Of a stretch of DNA of 64,000 nucleotides, positions 34,646 to 42,647 are shown piece by piece. The notes below the pieces were generated by a model. It made no database searches and had not been told where the DNA came from. It saw only the letters and a list, made by a program, of their open reading frames with translations. A program made the position numbers and the translations under genes. Within the stretch, counting starts at the first letter, position 1, and every line of letters begins with the position of its first letter. The stretch comes from an uncultured Ruminiclostridium sp. (GTDB lineage: Bacteria; Bacillota; Clostridia; Oscillospirales; Ruminococcaceae): contig CALXBK010000007.1 of assembly GCA_944386545.1 (NCBI GenBank), positions 17,083 through 81,082 on the forward strand, read 5' to 3'.

Positions 34646-36340
34646 TTGAAAATAAACAGCTATGCAAAAAATACAATGATTCTCTTTATTTCGATGATAA
34701 TCACAAAGGTAATAGGCGCGCTTTTTAAAATTCCTCTTACAAACATAATCGGGGGAATAGGCATGGGCTACTATTCGGGCGCATACAGCCTTTATATGCC
34801 CGTATTTGCGGTTACTGCCGCAGGAATACCCACCGTTATTATAAAATCCGTTGCACAGAATATTGCGGCAAGCAGATATAAAAACACAGAAAAGGTGCTT
34901 CGTACCGCACTTGTTATCTTCGGTACAATCGGACTGCTTGGAAGTGCGCTTATAGTATTGCTTGCCGTGCCGTTTTCCGAAATCGTTGCAGGCTCTCCTC
35001 AATGCCTGTGGGCAATTCTCTGTATATCGCCGTCGGTATTTCTGTGCTGTATTTCCTCCGTTATAAAGGGCTATTATGAGGGGTTAAAAAATATGACGCC
35101 GACAGCCGTTTCACAGATACTTGAAGCGGTAAGCAGAGCCGCTGTGGGACTTACTCTGTCATTCCTGGCGGTTAAGTACGGAATGGAGTGCTATCATTCG
35201 GGAATGGCTGTATACGGCAAAACGGTAAGCAGTGAAGCACAGGCGATGGACACAATCCTGCCGATAGCGGCGGCGTGTGCGGTTGCAGCGGTGACTGTAA
35301 GCGAGCTTTGCGCTGTTATCTGCCTTGTTATAAGAAAAAAGCTTTTCAGAAACGAGCTTCGCTTATTAAAAGGTGATAACGGTACGCAGTCTTTTTTAAG
35401 TATCGCAAAGGAGCTTTTAAAAGAATGCTTTCCCGTATCTCTTGCCGCGGTTGCCGCAAATCTTCCGTCGTTTATAGACCTTGTGACAATTTCTCGCTGT
35501 CTTGATTTTTCCGTTGCTCAAAATTCCGCATACTTTGCCTCGGAGTTTTATTCGGTTATATCGCAGCAGGGAGGGGCGGTAAAGCTCGCAAACTTCATGT
35601 ACGGAAGCTATTGCGGAATTGCGGGAACGGTATTCGGGCTTATTCCTGCTTTTACGGGAATGTTCGGCAGAAGCGCGTTGCCCGATATTGCCGCCGTATG
35701 GTCAATAGGGCAAAAGGAGCTTTTCAAAAGAAAGCTGTCCGTTGTAATAAAATCAAACTTTATCATAGGCTTCCCTTTGTATCTCGGTATGGCGGCGATG
35801 TCGCCGTATATTCTTGAGCTTCTTTTCCCGTCTCGGGCAAATGAGGTTGCAGTGAGTGAAGCTTCATTGTTTATCCTTTGCATAGGCGGAGTGTTCCTTA
35901 CGCTGTGTAGCACGTTTTTTTCCGTATTTCAGGTGATAGGGCGGTCCGACCTGCCTGTAAAGCTGATGTTGTTTTCTACGGCGGTTAAGCTGATTTTCAA
36001 TGTGTTCCTCATAGCAATACCGCAGGTTAATATTAACGGCGCGGCAATATCGACGGTTATATCCCATGCGGCTGCGGCACTCGGCGGGTATCTTGCACTT
36101 GAAAATGTCACAGGCATTGATTTTCACATTGTAAGAAAGCTCATGCCACCGCTTGTTTCAGGGGCTATATGCGCTTTTACGGCATATTTAACAGCAAATT
36201 ATGTTTTTTCCGATTATTCTGTATTGTTTACGACGGTTTCATCTGTTTTGTGCGGTGCAATTGTTTATATAATATTACTAATTTTAAGCGGTACACTGCA
36301 TATCAAACAATTGCTAAACTTACAAAAAAATAAAAAATAA
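34646..36340 (+). CDS. spoVB: SpoVB/MurJ-like MOP-superfamily lipid-linked oligosaccharide flippase
   Basis: A 564-residue polytopic membrane protein with about 14 hydrophobic segments and an early G-A-L-F-K-I-P-L-T near residue 24. This is the pattern of SpoVB/polysaccharide-biosynthesis proteins that flip lipid-linked wall precursors. The neighbours (mazG, rqcP, yabP, yabQ, divIC) match the Bacillus yabM-yabN-yabO-yabP-yabQ-divIC order, where yabM is such a flippase. A role in spore cortex or general wall synthesis is likely, but the substrate is unknown. TTG start with GAAAGG 9 bases upstream. Confidence 0.85.
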   Translation: MKINSYAKNTMILFISMIITKVIGALFKIPLTNIIGGIGMGYYSGAYSLYMPVFAVTAAGIPTVIIKSVAQNIAASRYKNTEKVLRTALVIFGTIGLLGSALIVLLAVPFSEIVAGSPQCLWAILCISPSVFLCCISSVIKGYYEGLKNMTPTAVSQILEAVSRAAVGLTLSFLAVKYGMECYHSGMAVYGKTVSSEAQAMDTILPIAAACAVAAVTVSELCAVICLVIRKKLFRNELRLLKGDNGTQSFLSIAKELLKECFPVSLAAVAANLPSFIDLVTISRCLDFSVAQNSAYFASEFYSVISQQGGAVKLANFMYGSYCGIAGTVFGLIPAFTGMFGRSALPDIAAVWSIGQKELFKRKLSVVIKSNFIIGFPLYLGMAAMSPYILELLFPSRANEVAVSEASLFILCIGGVFLTLCSTFFSVFQVIGRSDLPVKLMLFSTAVKLIFNVFLIAIPQVNINGAAISTVISHAAAALGGYLALENVTGIDFHIVRKLMPPLVSGAICAFTAYLTANYVFSDYSVLFTTVSSVLCGAIVYIILLILSGTLHIKQLLNLQKNKK

Positions 36341-36350
36341 TATTTTTTTC

Positions 36351-36379
36351 TTGCATATTTTAAATTTTTGGAGTATTAT
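36351..36379 (+). promoter_or_regulatory. Promoter for mazG
   Basis: TTGCAT (36351-36356), 17-base spacer, TATTAT (36374-36379), in the 87-base gap before mazG. Confidence 0.5.
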
Positions 36380-36427
36380 TATATTATCGTTTTAAAATGA
36401 AGCTATTGGCGTATTGGAGTGTATAAT

Positions 36428-37231
36428 TTGGATTTTGAGTTTAAAGATAAATACGATATTGATGATTTGCTTGAGGTTACTCGTATTCTCAGAAGCGAGA
36501 ACGGCTGTGTATGGGACAGGGAGCAGGATCACAAGTCAATCCGCATGAATGTACTTGAAGAAGCGTACGAGGTTATGGAGGCTATCGACAGCGACGATCC
36601 CGCAATGCTTAAGGAGGAACTGGGAGATTTGCTTTTCCAGACGGTTTTCCATTGTCAGATAGAGGCTGAGAGAAATCGCTTTGAATTTACCGATATATGT
36701 GACGATGTGGCAAAAAAGATGATTTACCGCCATCCTCATGTGTTTTCGGATGTAAAGGTAAACAACTCTGATGAGGTGCTGAAAAACTGGGATCAGCTCA
36801 AAAAGCAATCCAAGCACCAGCAGACGGTTGCCGATACTCTTGAAAGCGTACCTGATATTCTTCCTGCATTGATGAAGGCGCAGAAGGTTTACAAAAGAGC
36901 CGCCAACGCAGGCGCGGAATTTAACGGTACGGCAGTTTTATTCAAGAGCTTCAGAGAAAAGCTTTCAGAGCTTGAATTATTGATTTCCGACAAAAAAGAT
37001 GATGACGCAGAGAGCAAAATTGGCGAAATTTTATTCCTCTGCTGTATTTTATCACAATTTGTTAAAAAAAATAGTGAAAAAGCCTTGACATTTGAGATAA
37101 ATAAGGTTATAATGCGATTTAGAGAGCTTGAGCGTAATGCTGAGTCAGCAGGCAAATCCATTGAAGATTATCTCGGCAAGGATGATGAGAAGCTTGCTTC
37201 TTTTATTACAAGGCCGGATAACGGAAATTGA
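36428..37231 (+). CDS. mazG: MazG nucleoside triphosphate pyrophosphohydrolase
   Basis: Hydrolyses (d)NTPs to NMP and pyrophosphate, cleaning the nucleotide pool. The 267-residue all-alpha protein has C-V-W-D-R-E-Q-D-H near residue 28, E-E-A-Y-E-V near residue 45, and E-E-L-G-D-L-L-F-Q near residue 65, the acidic metal-binding motifs, followed by a second, weaker helical half. The Bacillus counterpart YabN carries an extra N-terminal methylase domain that is absent here. TTG at 36428 is chosen because GGAG lies 8 bases before it; GTG at 36419 overlaps that site. The 3' end contains the hup promoter. Confidence 0.93.
   Translation: MDFEFKDKYDIDDLLEVTRILRSENGCVWDREQDHKSIRMNVLEEAYEVMEAIDSDDPAMLKEELGDLLFQTVFHCQIEAERNRFEFTDICDDVAKKMIYRHPHVFSDVKVNNSDEVLKNWDQLKKQSKHQQTVADTLESVPDILPALMKAQKVYKRAANAGAEFNGTAVLFKSFREKLSELELLISDKKDDDAESKIGEILFLCCILSQFVKKNSEKALTFEINKVIMRFRELERNAESAGKSIEDYLGKDDEKLASFITRPDNGN
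37085..37113 (+). promoter_or_regulatory. Perfect consensus promoter inside mazG driving hup
   Basis: TTGACA (37085-37090), 17-base spacer, TATAAT (37108-37113), both matching consensus exactly, within the coding sequence of mazG and about 190 bases before the HU start. Confidence 0.75.
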
Positions 37232-37309
37232 TTTTACTGCGTACGGCGTTATGTCTTAATTGCTTTTTAAAGCATTAAAATAATATTTAAATATTTTGGA
37301 GGTCAAAAA

Positions 37310-37585
37310 ATGACAAAAGCAGAATTAGTTGCAAAGGTTGCAGAGAAGGCAGACATCACCAAGAAGGATGCAGAGAAGGCTCTTAACGCAGTTGTAGACA
37401 GCATTACAGAAACTCTTGCAAAGGGCGAAAAGATTCAGCTCGTTGGTTTCGGTACATTTGAGGTTCGTGAGCGTGCAGCTCGTATGGGCGTTAACCCCCA
37501 GACCAAGAAGGAAATCAAGATTGCAGCTTCCAAGGTTCCCGCTTTCAAGGCAGGTACAGGCTTAAAGAACGCTGTTTCAAAGTAA
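37310..37585 (+). CDS. hup: HU-family DNA-binding protein
   Basis: Histone-like nucleoid protein that bends and compacts DNA as a dimer. The 91-residue protein shows the full family pattern: helical [11 protein letters not shown] at the N-terminus, [13 protein letters not shown] near residue 47, N-P-Q-T-K-K-E-I near residue 61, and F-K-A-G-T-G-L-K near residue 78. It has a strong GGAGGT site and is followed by a terminator; an internal mazG promoter lies upstream. High expression is likely. Confidence 0.97.
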   Translation: MTKAELVAKVAEKADITKKDAEKALNAVVDSITETLAKGEKIQLVGFGTFEVRERAARMGVNPQTKKEIKIAASKVPAFKAGTGLKNAVSK

Positions 37586-37602
37586 TTCGTTTTGATTTTT
37601 TG

Positions 37603-37637
37603 ACCGGGGACGGTGAGCCGTCTCCGGTTTAGTTTTT
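37603..37637 (+). terminator. Intrinsic terminator after hup
   Basis: ACCGGGGACGG (37603-37613) pairs fully (one G-U) with CCGTCTCCGGT (37618-37628) around TGAG, followed by TTAGTTTTTT. Some read-through must reach rqcP, 15 bases later, unless that gene has another promoter. Confidence 0.88.
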
Positions 37638-37651
37638 TAAAGGGATTTTTT

Positions 37652-37891
37652 ATGAGACTTGATAAGTATTTAAAGGTTTCACGCCTTATAAAGCGCAGAA
37701 CGGTTGCTAACGAGGCGTGTGACGCAGAGAAGATATTCGTCAACGGCAAAGCCGCAAGAGCCTCCTACGACGTTAAAATTAACGATATAATTGAAATCAA
37801 CATGGGCAAAACTCCTCTTAAGGTAAGGGTGCTTAAAGTGGCTGAGGTTGTCGGCAAGGACGGAGCCTCGGATTTGTACGAGGTAGTTTAA
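37652..37891 (+). CDS. rqcP: S4-domain RNA-binding protein RqcP (YabO/Hsp15-like)
   Basis: A 79-residue single S4 domain (M-R-L-D-K-Y-L-K-V-S-R-L-I-K-R-R-T at the start and F-V-N-G near residue 30). RqcP, the YabO-type Hsp15 homologue, binds obstructed 50S subunits and works with RqcH to add alanine tails to stalled nascent chains. Its place directly before yabP and yabQ is the same as in Bacillus. ATG 37652 follows AAAGGG. Confidence 0.9.
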   Translation: MRLDKYLKVSRLIKRRTVANEACDAEKIFVNGKAARASYDVKINDIIEINMGKTPLKVRVLKVAEVVGKDGASDLYEVV

Positions 37892-37963
37892 AGGACAGGT
37901 TTTTGAATAAATCGGACTGCCCCTGAATATTATTTACCGTGACTATTTTTAAGGAGCGGTAAA

Positions 37964-38227
37964 ATGAGCAAAGTGCATATACTAAGCCTTGAAGGGCGAA
38001 ATAAGCTGACTGTAAGCGGAGTAAACGAAATACTCAGCGCGACCGAGGAGCAGATATTGCTTTATACGGTTTGCGGCAATCTGAAAATAAAGGGAGACGG
38101 ATTAACTCTCGTTTCCGCATTTTCTGACGGCGACAGGCTGCAGATAGAAGGGCATTTTACCCTTTTTTCATACGACGATAACAAAGAAAAAGCGGTAGAT
38201 AATTTTATTACTCGCATTTTCAGATAG
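37964..38227 (+). CDS. yabP: Sporulation protein YabP
   Basis: An 87-residue protein of the YabP/YqfC family, with L-E-G-R-N-K-L-T-V-S-G-V near the N-terminus, L-Y-T-V-C-G-N-L-K-I-K-G in the middle and L-Q-I-E-G-H-F near residue 65. YabP is a small mother-cell protein made during sporulation. Genomic position between rqcP and yabQ supports the call and indicates a spore-forming lineage. AAGGAGCGG precedes the ATG. Confidence 0.92.
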   Translation: MSKVHILSLEGRNKLTVSGVNEILSATEEQILLYTVCGNLKIKGDGLTLVSAFSDGDRLQIEGHFTLFSYDDNKEKAVDNFITRIFR

Positions 38228-38236
38228 GAGCGCCGT

Positions 38237-38782
38237 ATGGATTCTGTTTTTACACTTTCTCTTTGCTATTATTTCGTCTGCGGAGCTATTCTCGGCTTTG
38301 GCTATGAGCTTTTAAGGTTACTCAGAGTATGCATACGTCACAATAGCTTTGCCGTGGGCGTCGAGGATTTATTTTACCTTTCCCTTTGCGGCTTTGTGCT
38401 GTTCGGTCTTTCGGTACAGCTTGGCGGTATTTTCAGATTTATGTATCTCGTATCTGCCTTTTTGGGGGCGACCGCTTATTTTCTGACGGTCGGGCGGCTT
38501 GTAAAGGCTGTTTACTCCTCTTTCATAAAGGTTCTGAAGCGCATATTGCGATTTGCGTATAAAAAAATTGTGCTTCCGCTTTCAAAAACTTTTGTCGCAA
38601 TTATACATAAATCTAAATTGCCGTTTGTAAAAATTCACGAATTTATTATAGGCAAAATTAAAAATCGCAAAATTCGCTTGAATATTCATACCAAAATGGT
38701 GTATAATGAGAAAAATACTATCGGAGGAAGTGACCACGGTGCGCGAAGCGTTGCAATTAAAGCAAAAGTCAAAAAAATTTAA
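38237..38782 (+). CDS. yabQ: Spore cortex biosynthesis protein YabQ
   Basis: A 181-residue membrane protein with about three or four hydrophobic segments in the first 90 residues (including A-I-L-G-F-G-Y-E-L-L-R near residue 17), then a long basic tail. YabQ sits in the forespore outer membrane and is needed for cortex formation. It starts 9 bases after yabP. Its last 44 bases overlap the divIC gene in another frame, and a promoter-like sequence for divIC lies within it. Confidence 0.85.
   Translation: MDSVFTLSLCYYFVCGAILGFGYELLRLLRVCIRHNSFAVGVEDLFYLSLCGFVLFGLSVQLGGIFRFMYLVSAFLGATAYFLTVGRLVKAVYSSFIKVLKRILRFAYKKIVLPLSKTFVAIIHKSKLPFVKIHEFIIGKIKNRKIRLNIHTKMVYNEKNTIGGSDHGARSVAIKAKVKKI
38678..38707 (+). 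promoter_or_regulatory. Promoter-like sequence for divIC within yabQ
   Basis: TTGAAT (38678-38683), 18-base spacer, TATAAT (38702-38707). It would let the division gene be expressed independently of the sporulation genes upstream. Confidence 0.5.
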
Positions 38783-39053
38783 TAAGCTTCTGCTTGTGCT
38801 TGTTCCTGCAATGCTTTTAGCGATAGGCGTGTGCTTTTACAGCTATATAACCGTGCAGGTCGAGATTTTTTCAAAGTCCTCGGAGCTTTCCGAAGTAACC
38901 GCACAGCTTGAAGCGGTAGAGGACAGCAACAGACAGTTAAACCGTTATCTTAAGGGCGAATACAGAATTGAATATATAGAATCCATCGCAAGAGACAAGC
39001 TCGGTTATGCGTTGCCCGAAGAACGTGTTTACTATATCGTTCCCTCGGATTAA
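38739..39053 (+). CDS. divIC: Septum formation initiator, DivIC/FtsB-like
   Basis: A 104-residue bitopic division protein: basic N-terminus, one membrane helix (about residues 17-38, L-L-L-V-L-V-P-A-M-L-L-A-I), a short coiled coil (about 45-72) and the conserved tail I-E-S-I-A-R-D-K-L-G-Y-A-L-P-E-E. It would form a complex with FtsL and DivIB at the septum. I place the start at GTG 38739, which has GGAGGA (38723-38728) upstream; the in-frame ATG at 38706 falls on the -10 box. Overlaps yabQ by 44 bases. Confidence 0.88.
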   Translation: MREALQLKQKSKKFNKLLLVLVPAMLLAIGVCFYSYITVQVEIFSKSSELSEVTAQLEAVEDSNRQLNRYLKGEYRIEYIESIARDKLGYALPEERVYYIVPSD

Positions 39054-39117
39054 TATGCAAAAAAACCGTCTTAATCAGGCAGGATTTTTTAATTAATGAA
39101 AAATGTTTTCATATCAC

Positions 39118-39146
39118 TTGAAAATTAAGGCAAAATGTTGTATAAT
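39118..39146 (+). promoter_or_regulatory. Promoter for ppa-maf
   Basis: TTGAAA (39118-39123), 17-base spacer, perfect TATAAT (39141-39146), about 55 bases before the ppa start. Confidence 0.78.
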
Positions 39147-39199
39147 GTAAAGCAGGCTGAAAATTATTATAAGTTACTCACGAAAGAAAGGACGGAGTT

Positions 39200-39754
39200 A
39201 TGAATATCTGGCATGATATTGACAGCGACAGAGTTACTCCCGTCGATTTTTTATCGGTTATAGAAATTTCAAAGGGAAGCAAATCAAAGTACGAGCTTGA
39301 CAAAAAGACCGGAATGCTTATTCTGGACAGAATTTTATATACATCTACCCATTATCCCGCAAATTACGGGTTTATCCCGAAAACACTCGCTGATGACGGA
39401 GATCCGCTTGACGTGCTTGTATTGTGCAACGAGTCTCTTGTTCCGCTGGTGCTTGTCCAGTGCTATCCCATCGGTGTTATCAACATGATGGATAACGGCA
39501 AAATGGATCAGAAAATAATAGCAATTCCCTTTGAAGATCCCAATTACAACTCTTACAGAAGCATTGAGGGACTGCCCTCGCATATATTTGATGAAATGCT
39601 TCACTTTTTCCGTGTTTATAAACAGCTTGAAGGCAAGGAAACCGCAGTAAACGAGGTAATGGGACACAAGGCGGCGGTTGAAATTATCGAGGAGTGTATC
39701 GAAAACTATAAAAAGGCTTACGGGGACGAGCAAAATGCTGATTCTTGCAAGTAA
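39200..39754 (+). CDS. ppa: Family I inorganic pyrophosphatase
   Basis: Soluble enzyme hydrolysing pyrophosphate to two phosphates, pulling biosynthetic reactions forward. The 184-residue protein shows the family I signature D-D-G-D-P-L-D-V-L-V near residue 64, plus S-K-Y-E-L-D near residue 27 and H-Y-P-A-N-Y-G-F-I-P near residue 51. Many Clostridia carry a DHH-type (family II) enzyme or a membrane pyrophosphatase instead. AAAGGACGGA lies before the ATG. It overlaps maf by 20 bases. Confidence 0.95.
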   Translation: MNIWHDIDSDRVTPVDFLSVIEISKGSKSKYELDKKTGMLILDRILYTSTHYPANYGFIPKTLADDGDPLDVLVLCNESLVPLVLVQCYPIGVINMMDNGKMDQKIIAIPFEDPNYNSYRSIEGLPSHIFDEMLHFFRVYKQLEGKETAVNEVMGHKAAVEIIEECIENYKKAYGDEQNADSCK

Positions 39755-40307
39755 ATCTCCGAGGCGCATTGAGTTGATGAAAAATTACGGATATGATTTT
39801 TTATCAGTTCCTGCCGTTAAAGAGGAGCTGATACCCGAAAACTCCTCTGTGAAAGAAGCGGTAACGCTTTTGGCTGAGCAAAAGGCTAAAGAGGTCGCTG
39901 AGTCTTATCCCGATGCCGTTGTTATAGGAGCTGACACGGTTGTAGCTCTTGACGGCAGAATTATGGGCAAGCCAAAGGGCGAAACGGACGCTTTTAATAT
40001 GTTAAAATCGCTTTCGGGCAGGGTTCACGAGGTACTGACGGGTGTTTGCATTCTTTCACCCGACAAGCGCCACACGTTCTGTGAGCGAACAGAGGTTGAA
40101 TTTTACCCGCTCGGCGATGATAAAATAAACGCATATATCCGCACGGGTGAGCCTATGGATAAAGCGGGCGCTTATGCCGTACAGGAGTACGGGGCGCTGT
40201 TTGTAAAGCGCATTAACGGTGATTTCTTCAATGTTGTCGGGCTTCCGATTTCACGCCTGGCACAGGAGCTTGAAGCCGTTGTAAATATTAAAAACAATTT
40301 GATGTGA
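39735..40307 (+). CDS. maf: Maf-family nucleotide pyrophosphatase
   Basis: House-cleaning pyrophosphatase acting on non-canonical or modified dNTPs/NTPs (dTTP/UTP type), historically a septum-formation inhibitor. The 190-residue protein begins L-I-L-A-S-K-S-P-R-R, the nucleotide-binding motif. It has the catalytic G-A-D-T-V-V near residue 67, G-K-P-K-G near residue 79, and K-A-G-A-Y-A-V-Q near residue 142. ATG 39735 is the family start; the frame extends further upstream inside ppa. The overlap with ppa suggests translational coupling. Confidence 0.94.
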   Translation: MLILASKSPRRIELMKNYGYDFLSVPAVKEELIPENSSVKEAVTLLAEQKAKEVAESYPDAVVIGADTVVALDGRIMGKPKGETDAFNMLKSLSGRVHEVLTGVCILSPDKRHTFCERTEVEFYPLGDDKINAYIRTGEPMDKAGAYAVQEYGALFVKRINGDFFNVVGLPISRLAQELEAVVNIKNNLM

Positions 40308-40322
40308 AAGGAAGCGAATAGT

Positions 40323-40586
40323 ATGTTATTCTTAAACAACGCATTTTCCAAGGAGATTACCGAGTTTACGGGCGAGCTTCTCAAAGAAGTTAAGAACGTG
40401 GACGGCAAGATTTATCTTTCCAACGGTGCGGTTATCAAGGAAGGCGTTATAGGAAAGTATTTCGATGTTGCCACAAACGATAAATACGGTACGGTATTCG
40501 AGGCTGACGGTCCCGACGAAATCGGTCCTATCGTAGGATATGCGCCTGTTACCGGTTCCTCTGTTCCCGATTATTTTGCATTCTGA
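40323..40586 (+). CDS. Small uncharacterised protein
   Basis: An 87-residue, acidic, soluble protein with no recognised domain. It contains G-K-I-Y-L-S-N-G-A-V-I-K-E-G and I-G-P-I-V-G-Y-A-P-V-T-G and ends P-D-Y-F-A-F. The mix of short strands suggests a compact beta fold. It begins 15 bases after maf with a GAAAGGAAG site and is followed by a clear terminator, so it closes the ppa-maf transcript. The good ribosome site and coding-like composition make it a real gene, but its function is unknown. Confidence 0.7.
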   Translation: MLFLNNAFSKEITEFTGELLKEVKNVDGKIYLSNGAVIKEGVIGKYFDVATNDKYGTVFEADGPDEIGPIVGYAPVTGSSVPDYFAF

Positions 40587-40607
40587 TTAAACACAAATGT
40601 ACATATT

Positions 40608-40637
40608 ACCGCCGTTTTATGAACGGCGGTTTTGTTC
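40608..40637 (+). terminator. Intrinsic terminator of the ppa-maf transcript
   Basis: ACCGCCGTT (40608-40616) pairs perfectly with AACGGCGGT (40622-40630), followed by TTTGTTCT. Confidence 0.85.
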
Positions 40638-40662
40638 TATTATTATAATATTTTCATAGATA

Positions 40663-40690
40663 AAAAAGCGGCTCAGAAGAACCGCTTTTT
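40663..40690 (-). terminator. Intrinsic terminator of the acn-icd-rex transcript
   Basis: AAAAAGCGG (40663-40671) pairs with CCGCTTTTT (40682-40690). Read on the minus strand it ends in a T run just after the rex stop codon. Confidence 0.85.
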
Positions 40691-40697
40691 GTTTGTG

Positions 40698-41348
40698 TTA
40701 TTTTTTCTCGGAGGTATTACGATTATTTACACCGTATGATAACGTCAGAAGGCTGTCACCGAGGTGAACGTTCTCGACGGTTATATCCGAATGTTCGGTG
40801 CAAATATCGAAATGCGAGAAGTTCCAGAAGGAATGTATTCCGAGCTTCGTAAGTCTGTCAACGATAGCCTTTGCCGCAGATGTCGGTATGCACAGCACGG
40901 CAATTTCGGGTTTTTCGGCTTTACAGAAGGCTTCTAAGTTGTCAATATCAAGAATAGTGTGCTCGCCTAACGGACTGCCTATTATGGACTTGTTTGAATC
41001 GAATATTCCGATAAGCTTGCAGCCGCTTTTTTCAAAATTAATATGTACCGCAAGCGCCGTTCCGAGGTTGCCCGCACCGATAAGTATGGTTTTACGGTGC
41101 TTGTCAACGCCGAGAATATGTCCGATTGCCGTTCTGAGCTCAGATACGTTATACCCGTAGCCCTGCTGACCGAAGCCGCCGAAGCAGTTTAAATCCTGCC
41201 TTATCTGCGATGCTGTAAGTCTCATTCTTTCGGAAAGCTCTCTTGAGGATATCTTTGAGATATTCTGCTTTTCAAGCTCTCCGAGAAAGCGGTAATAGCG
41301 GGGTAGTCTGCGAATTACTGAATTTGAGATATTGATGCCTTTTGACAA
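40698..41348 (-). CDS. rex: Redox-sensing transcriptional repressor Rex
   Basis: Rex binds operators upstream of fermentation and respiration genes and releases them when NADH rises. The 216-residue protein has an N-terminal winged helix (I-S-S-R-E-L-S-E-R-M then A-S-Q-I-R-Q-D-L-N-C-F-G near residue 50) and a Rossmann domain with G-A-G-N-L-G-T-A-L near residue 92. Domain-swap dimer helices are at the C-terminus. It is the third gene of an acn-icd-rex unit (32-base gap after icd), so its level may follow 2-oxoglutarate-branch expression. Confidence 0.95.
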   Translation of the reverse strand: MSKGINISNSVIRRLPRYYRFLGELEKQNISKISSRELSERMRLTASQIRQDLNCFGGFGQQGYGYNVSELRTAIGHILGVDKHRKTILIGAGNLGTALAVHINFEKSGCKLIGIFDSNKSIIGSPLGEHTILDIDNLEAFCKAEKPEIAVLCIPTSAAKAIVDRLTKLGIHSFWNFSHFDICTEHSDITVENVHLGDSLLTLSYGVNNRNTSEKK

Positions 41349-41380
41349 AACAGTACCTCCTTGTAGAGTAAGTCTATTAA

Positions 41381-42592
41381 TTACATCATTTCCTTAAGTC
41401 TGTTATTGATTTCCAAAAGGAATTCTTCTGTGTTGACCTTCTTCTTGTTTTCAAGCTTTGAAAGGAGATAAAGGTCGCCTGTCATAACTCCGTCCTCAAT
41501 CGTCTTGATTGTAGCCTTTTCAAGCTTATCCGCAAAGTCGGAAAGCGCCTTGTTGCCGTCGAGCTCGCCGCGCTTTCTGAGTGCGCCTGTCCATGCAAAC
41601 AGGGTGGCAACGGAGTTTGTAGAGGTTTCCTCACCCTTAAGGTGCTTGTAGTAATGGCGGGTAACTGTTCCGTGTGCCGCCTCGTACTCGTAAACGCCGT
41701 CGGGAGAAACCAGCACGGAGGTCATCATTCCGAGGCTTCCGAAAGCGGTTGCAACCATGTCGGACATTACATCGCCGTCATAGTTCTTACAAGCCCAGAT
41801 ATAGCCGCCCTCAGAGCGTACCACTCTTGCTACTGCGTCGTCAATGAGGGTGTAGAAATACTCAATTCCTGCCGCCTCAAACTTTTCCTTGTACTCGTTT
41901 TCGTAAATCTCTGCGAAAATATCCTTGAAGGTGTGGTCGTACTTCTTGGAGATGGTGTCCTTTGTTGCAAACCAGATATCCTGCTTTGTATCCAGCGCAA
42001 AATTGAAGCAGGACCTTGCAAAGCTTGCAATGCTTGAATCAATGTTGTGCTGTCCCTGGATTATGCCGTCGGAATCGGTAAACTGATGAATGAGCTGTCT
42101 TGTTTCGTTTCCGTCCTTGTCGGTAACGATAAGCTCAGCCTTGCTTCCGGCAGTAACCTTCATTTCGCTGTTCTTGTATACGTCGCCGTATGCGTGACGG
42201 GCGATTGTGATTGGCTTTTTCCAGGTGGGGATAAGGGGAGTAACACCCTTTACGATTATGGGAGCTCTGAAAACCGTACCGTCGAGGATTGCACGGATAG
42301 TACCGTTGGGAGATTTCCACATCTCTTTCAGGTTGTATTCGGTCATTCTCTGTGCGTTGGGAGTGATTGTAGCGCACTTTACCGCAACGCCGTACTTTTT
42401 TGTTGCGATTGCGGAATCAACGGTAACCTGATCGTCGGTTTCGTTTCTGTGTACAAGTCCGAGGTCGTAATATTCCGTTTTAAGGCCAACATAAGGGCAA
42501 ATGAGAATGTCCTTTATCATTTGCCAGATTATTCTGGTCATTTCATCTCCGTCCATCTCAACGATGGGGGTAGTCATGGTGATTTTTTCCAT
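41381..42592 (-). CDS. icd: NADP-dependent isocitrate dehydrogenase (eukaryotic-like type II)
   Basis: Oxidatively decarboxylates isocitrate to 2-oxoglutarate. The 403-residue protein resembles the dimeric type II enzymes of eukaryotes and some bacteria: [11 protein letters not shown] near the start, A-T-I-T-P-N near residue 75, the substrate serine loop K-S-P-N-G-T-I-R near residue 93, and R-H-A-Y-G-D-V-Y near residue 131. E. coli-type Icd differs in these stretches. ATG 42592 has GAAAGGAAA upstream; the longer frame from 42622 is not supported. It lies 55 bases after acn. Confidence 0.93.
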   Translation of the reverse strand: MEKITMTTPIVEMDGDEMTRIIWQMIKDILICPYVGLKTEYYDLGLVHRNETDDQVTVDSAIATKKYGVAVKCATITPNAQRMTEYNLKEMWKSPNGTIRAILDGTVFRAPIIVKGVTPLIPTWKKPITIARHAYGDVYKNSEMKVTAGSKAELIVTDKDGNETRQLIHQFTDSDGIIQGQHNIDSSIASFARSCFNFALDTKQDIWFATKDTISKKYDHTFKDIFAEIYENEYKEKFEAAGIEYFYTLIDDAVARVVRSEGGYIWACKNYDGDVMSDMVATAFGSLGMMTSVLVSPDGVYEYEAAHGTVTRHYYKHLKGEETSTNSVATLFAWTGALRKRGELDGNKALSDFADKLEKATIKTIEDGVMTGDLYLLSKLENKKKVNTEEFLLEINNRLKEMM

Positions 42593-42647
42593 TGTATGGT
42601 TTCCTTTCTTTTTCTGAGGCACGAGGAGCTTCTAATTGCCGCAGGTA

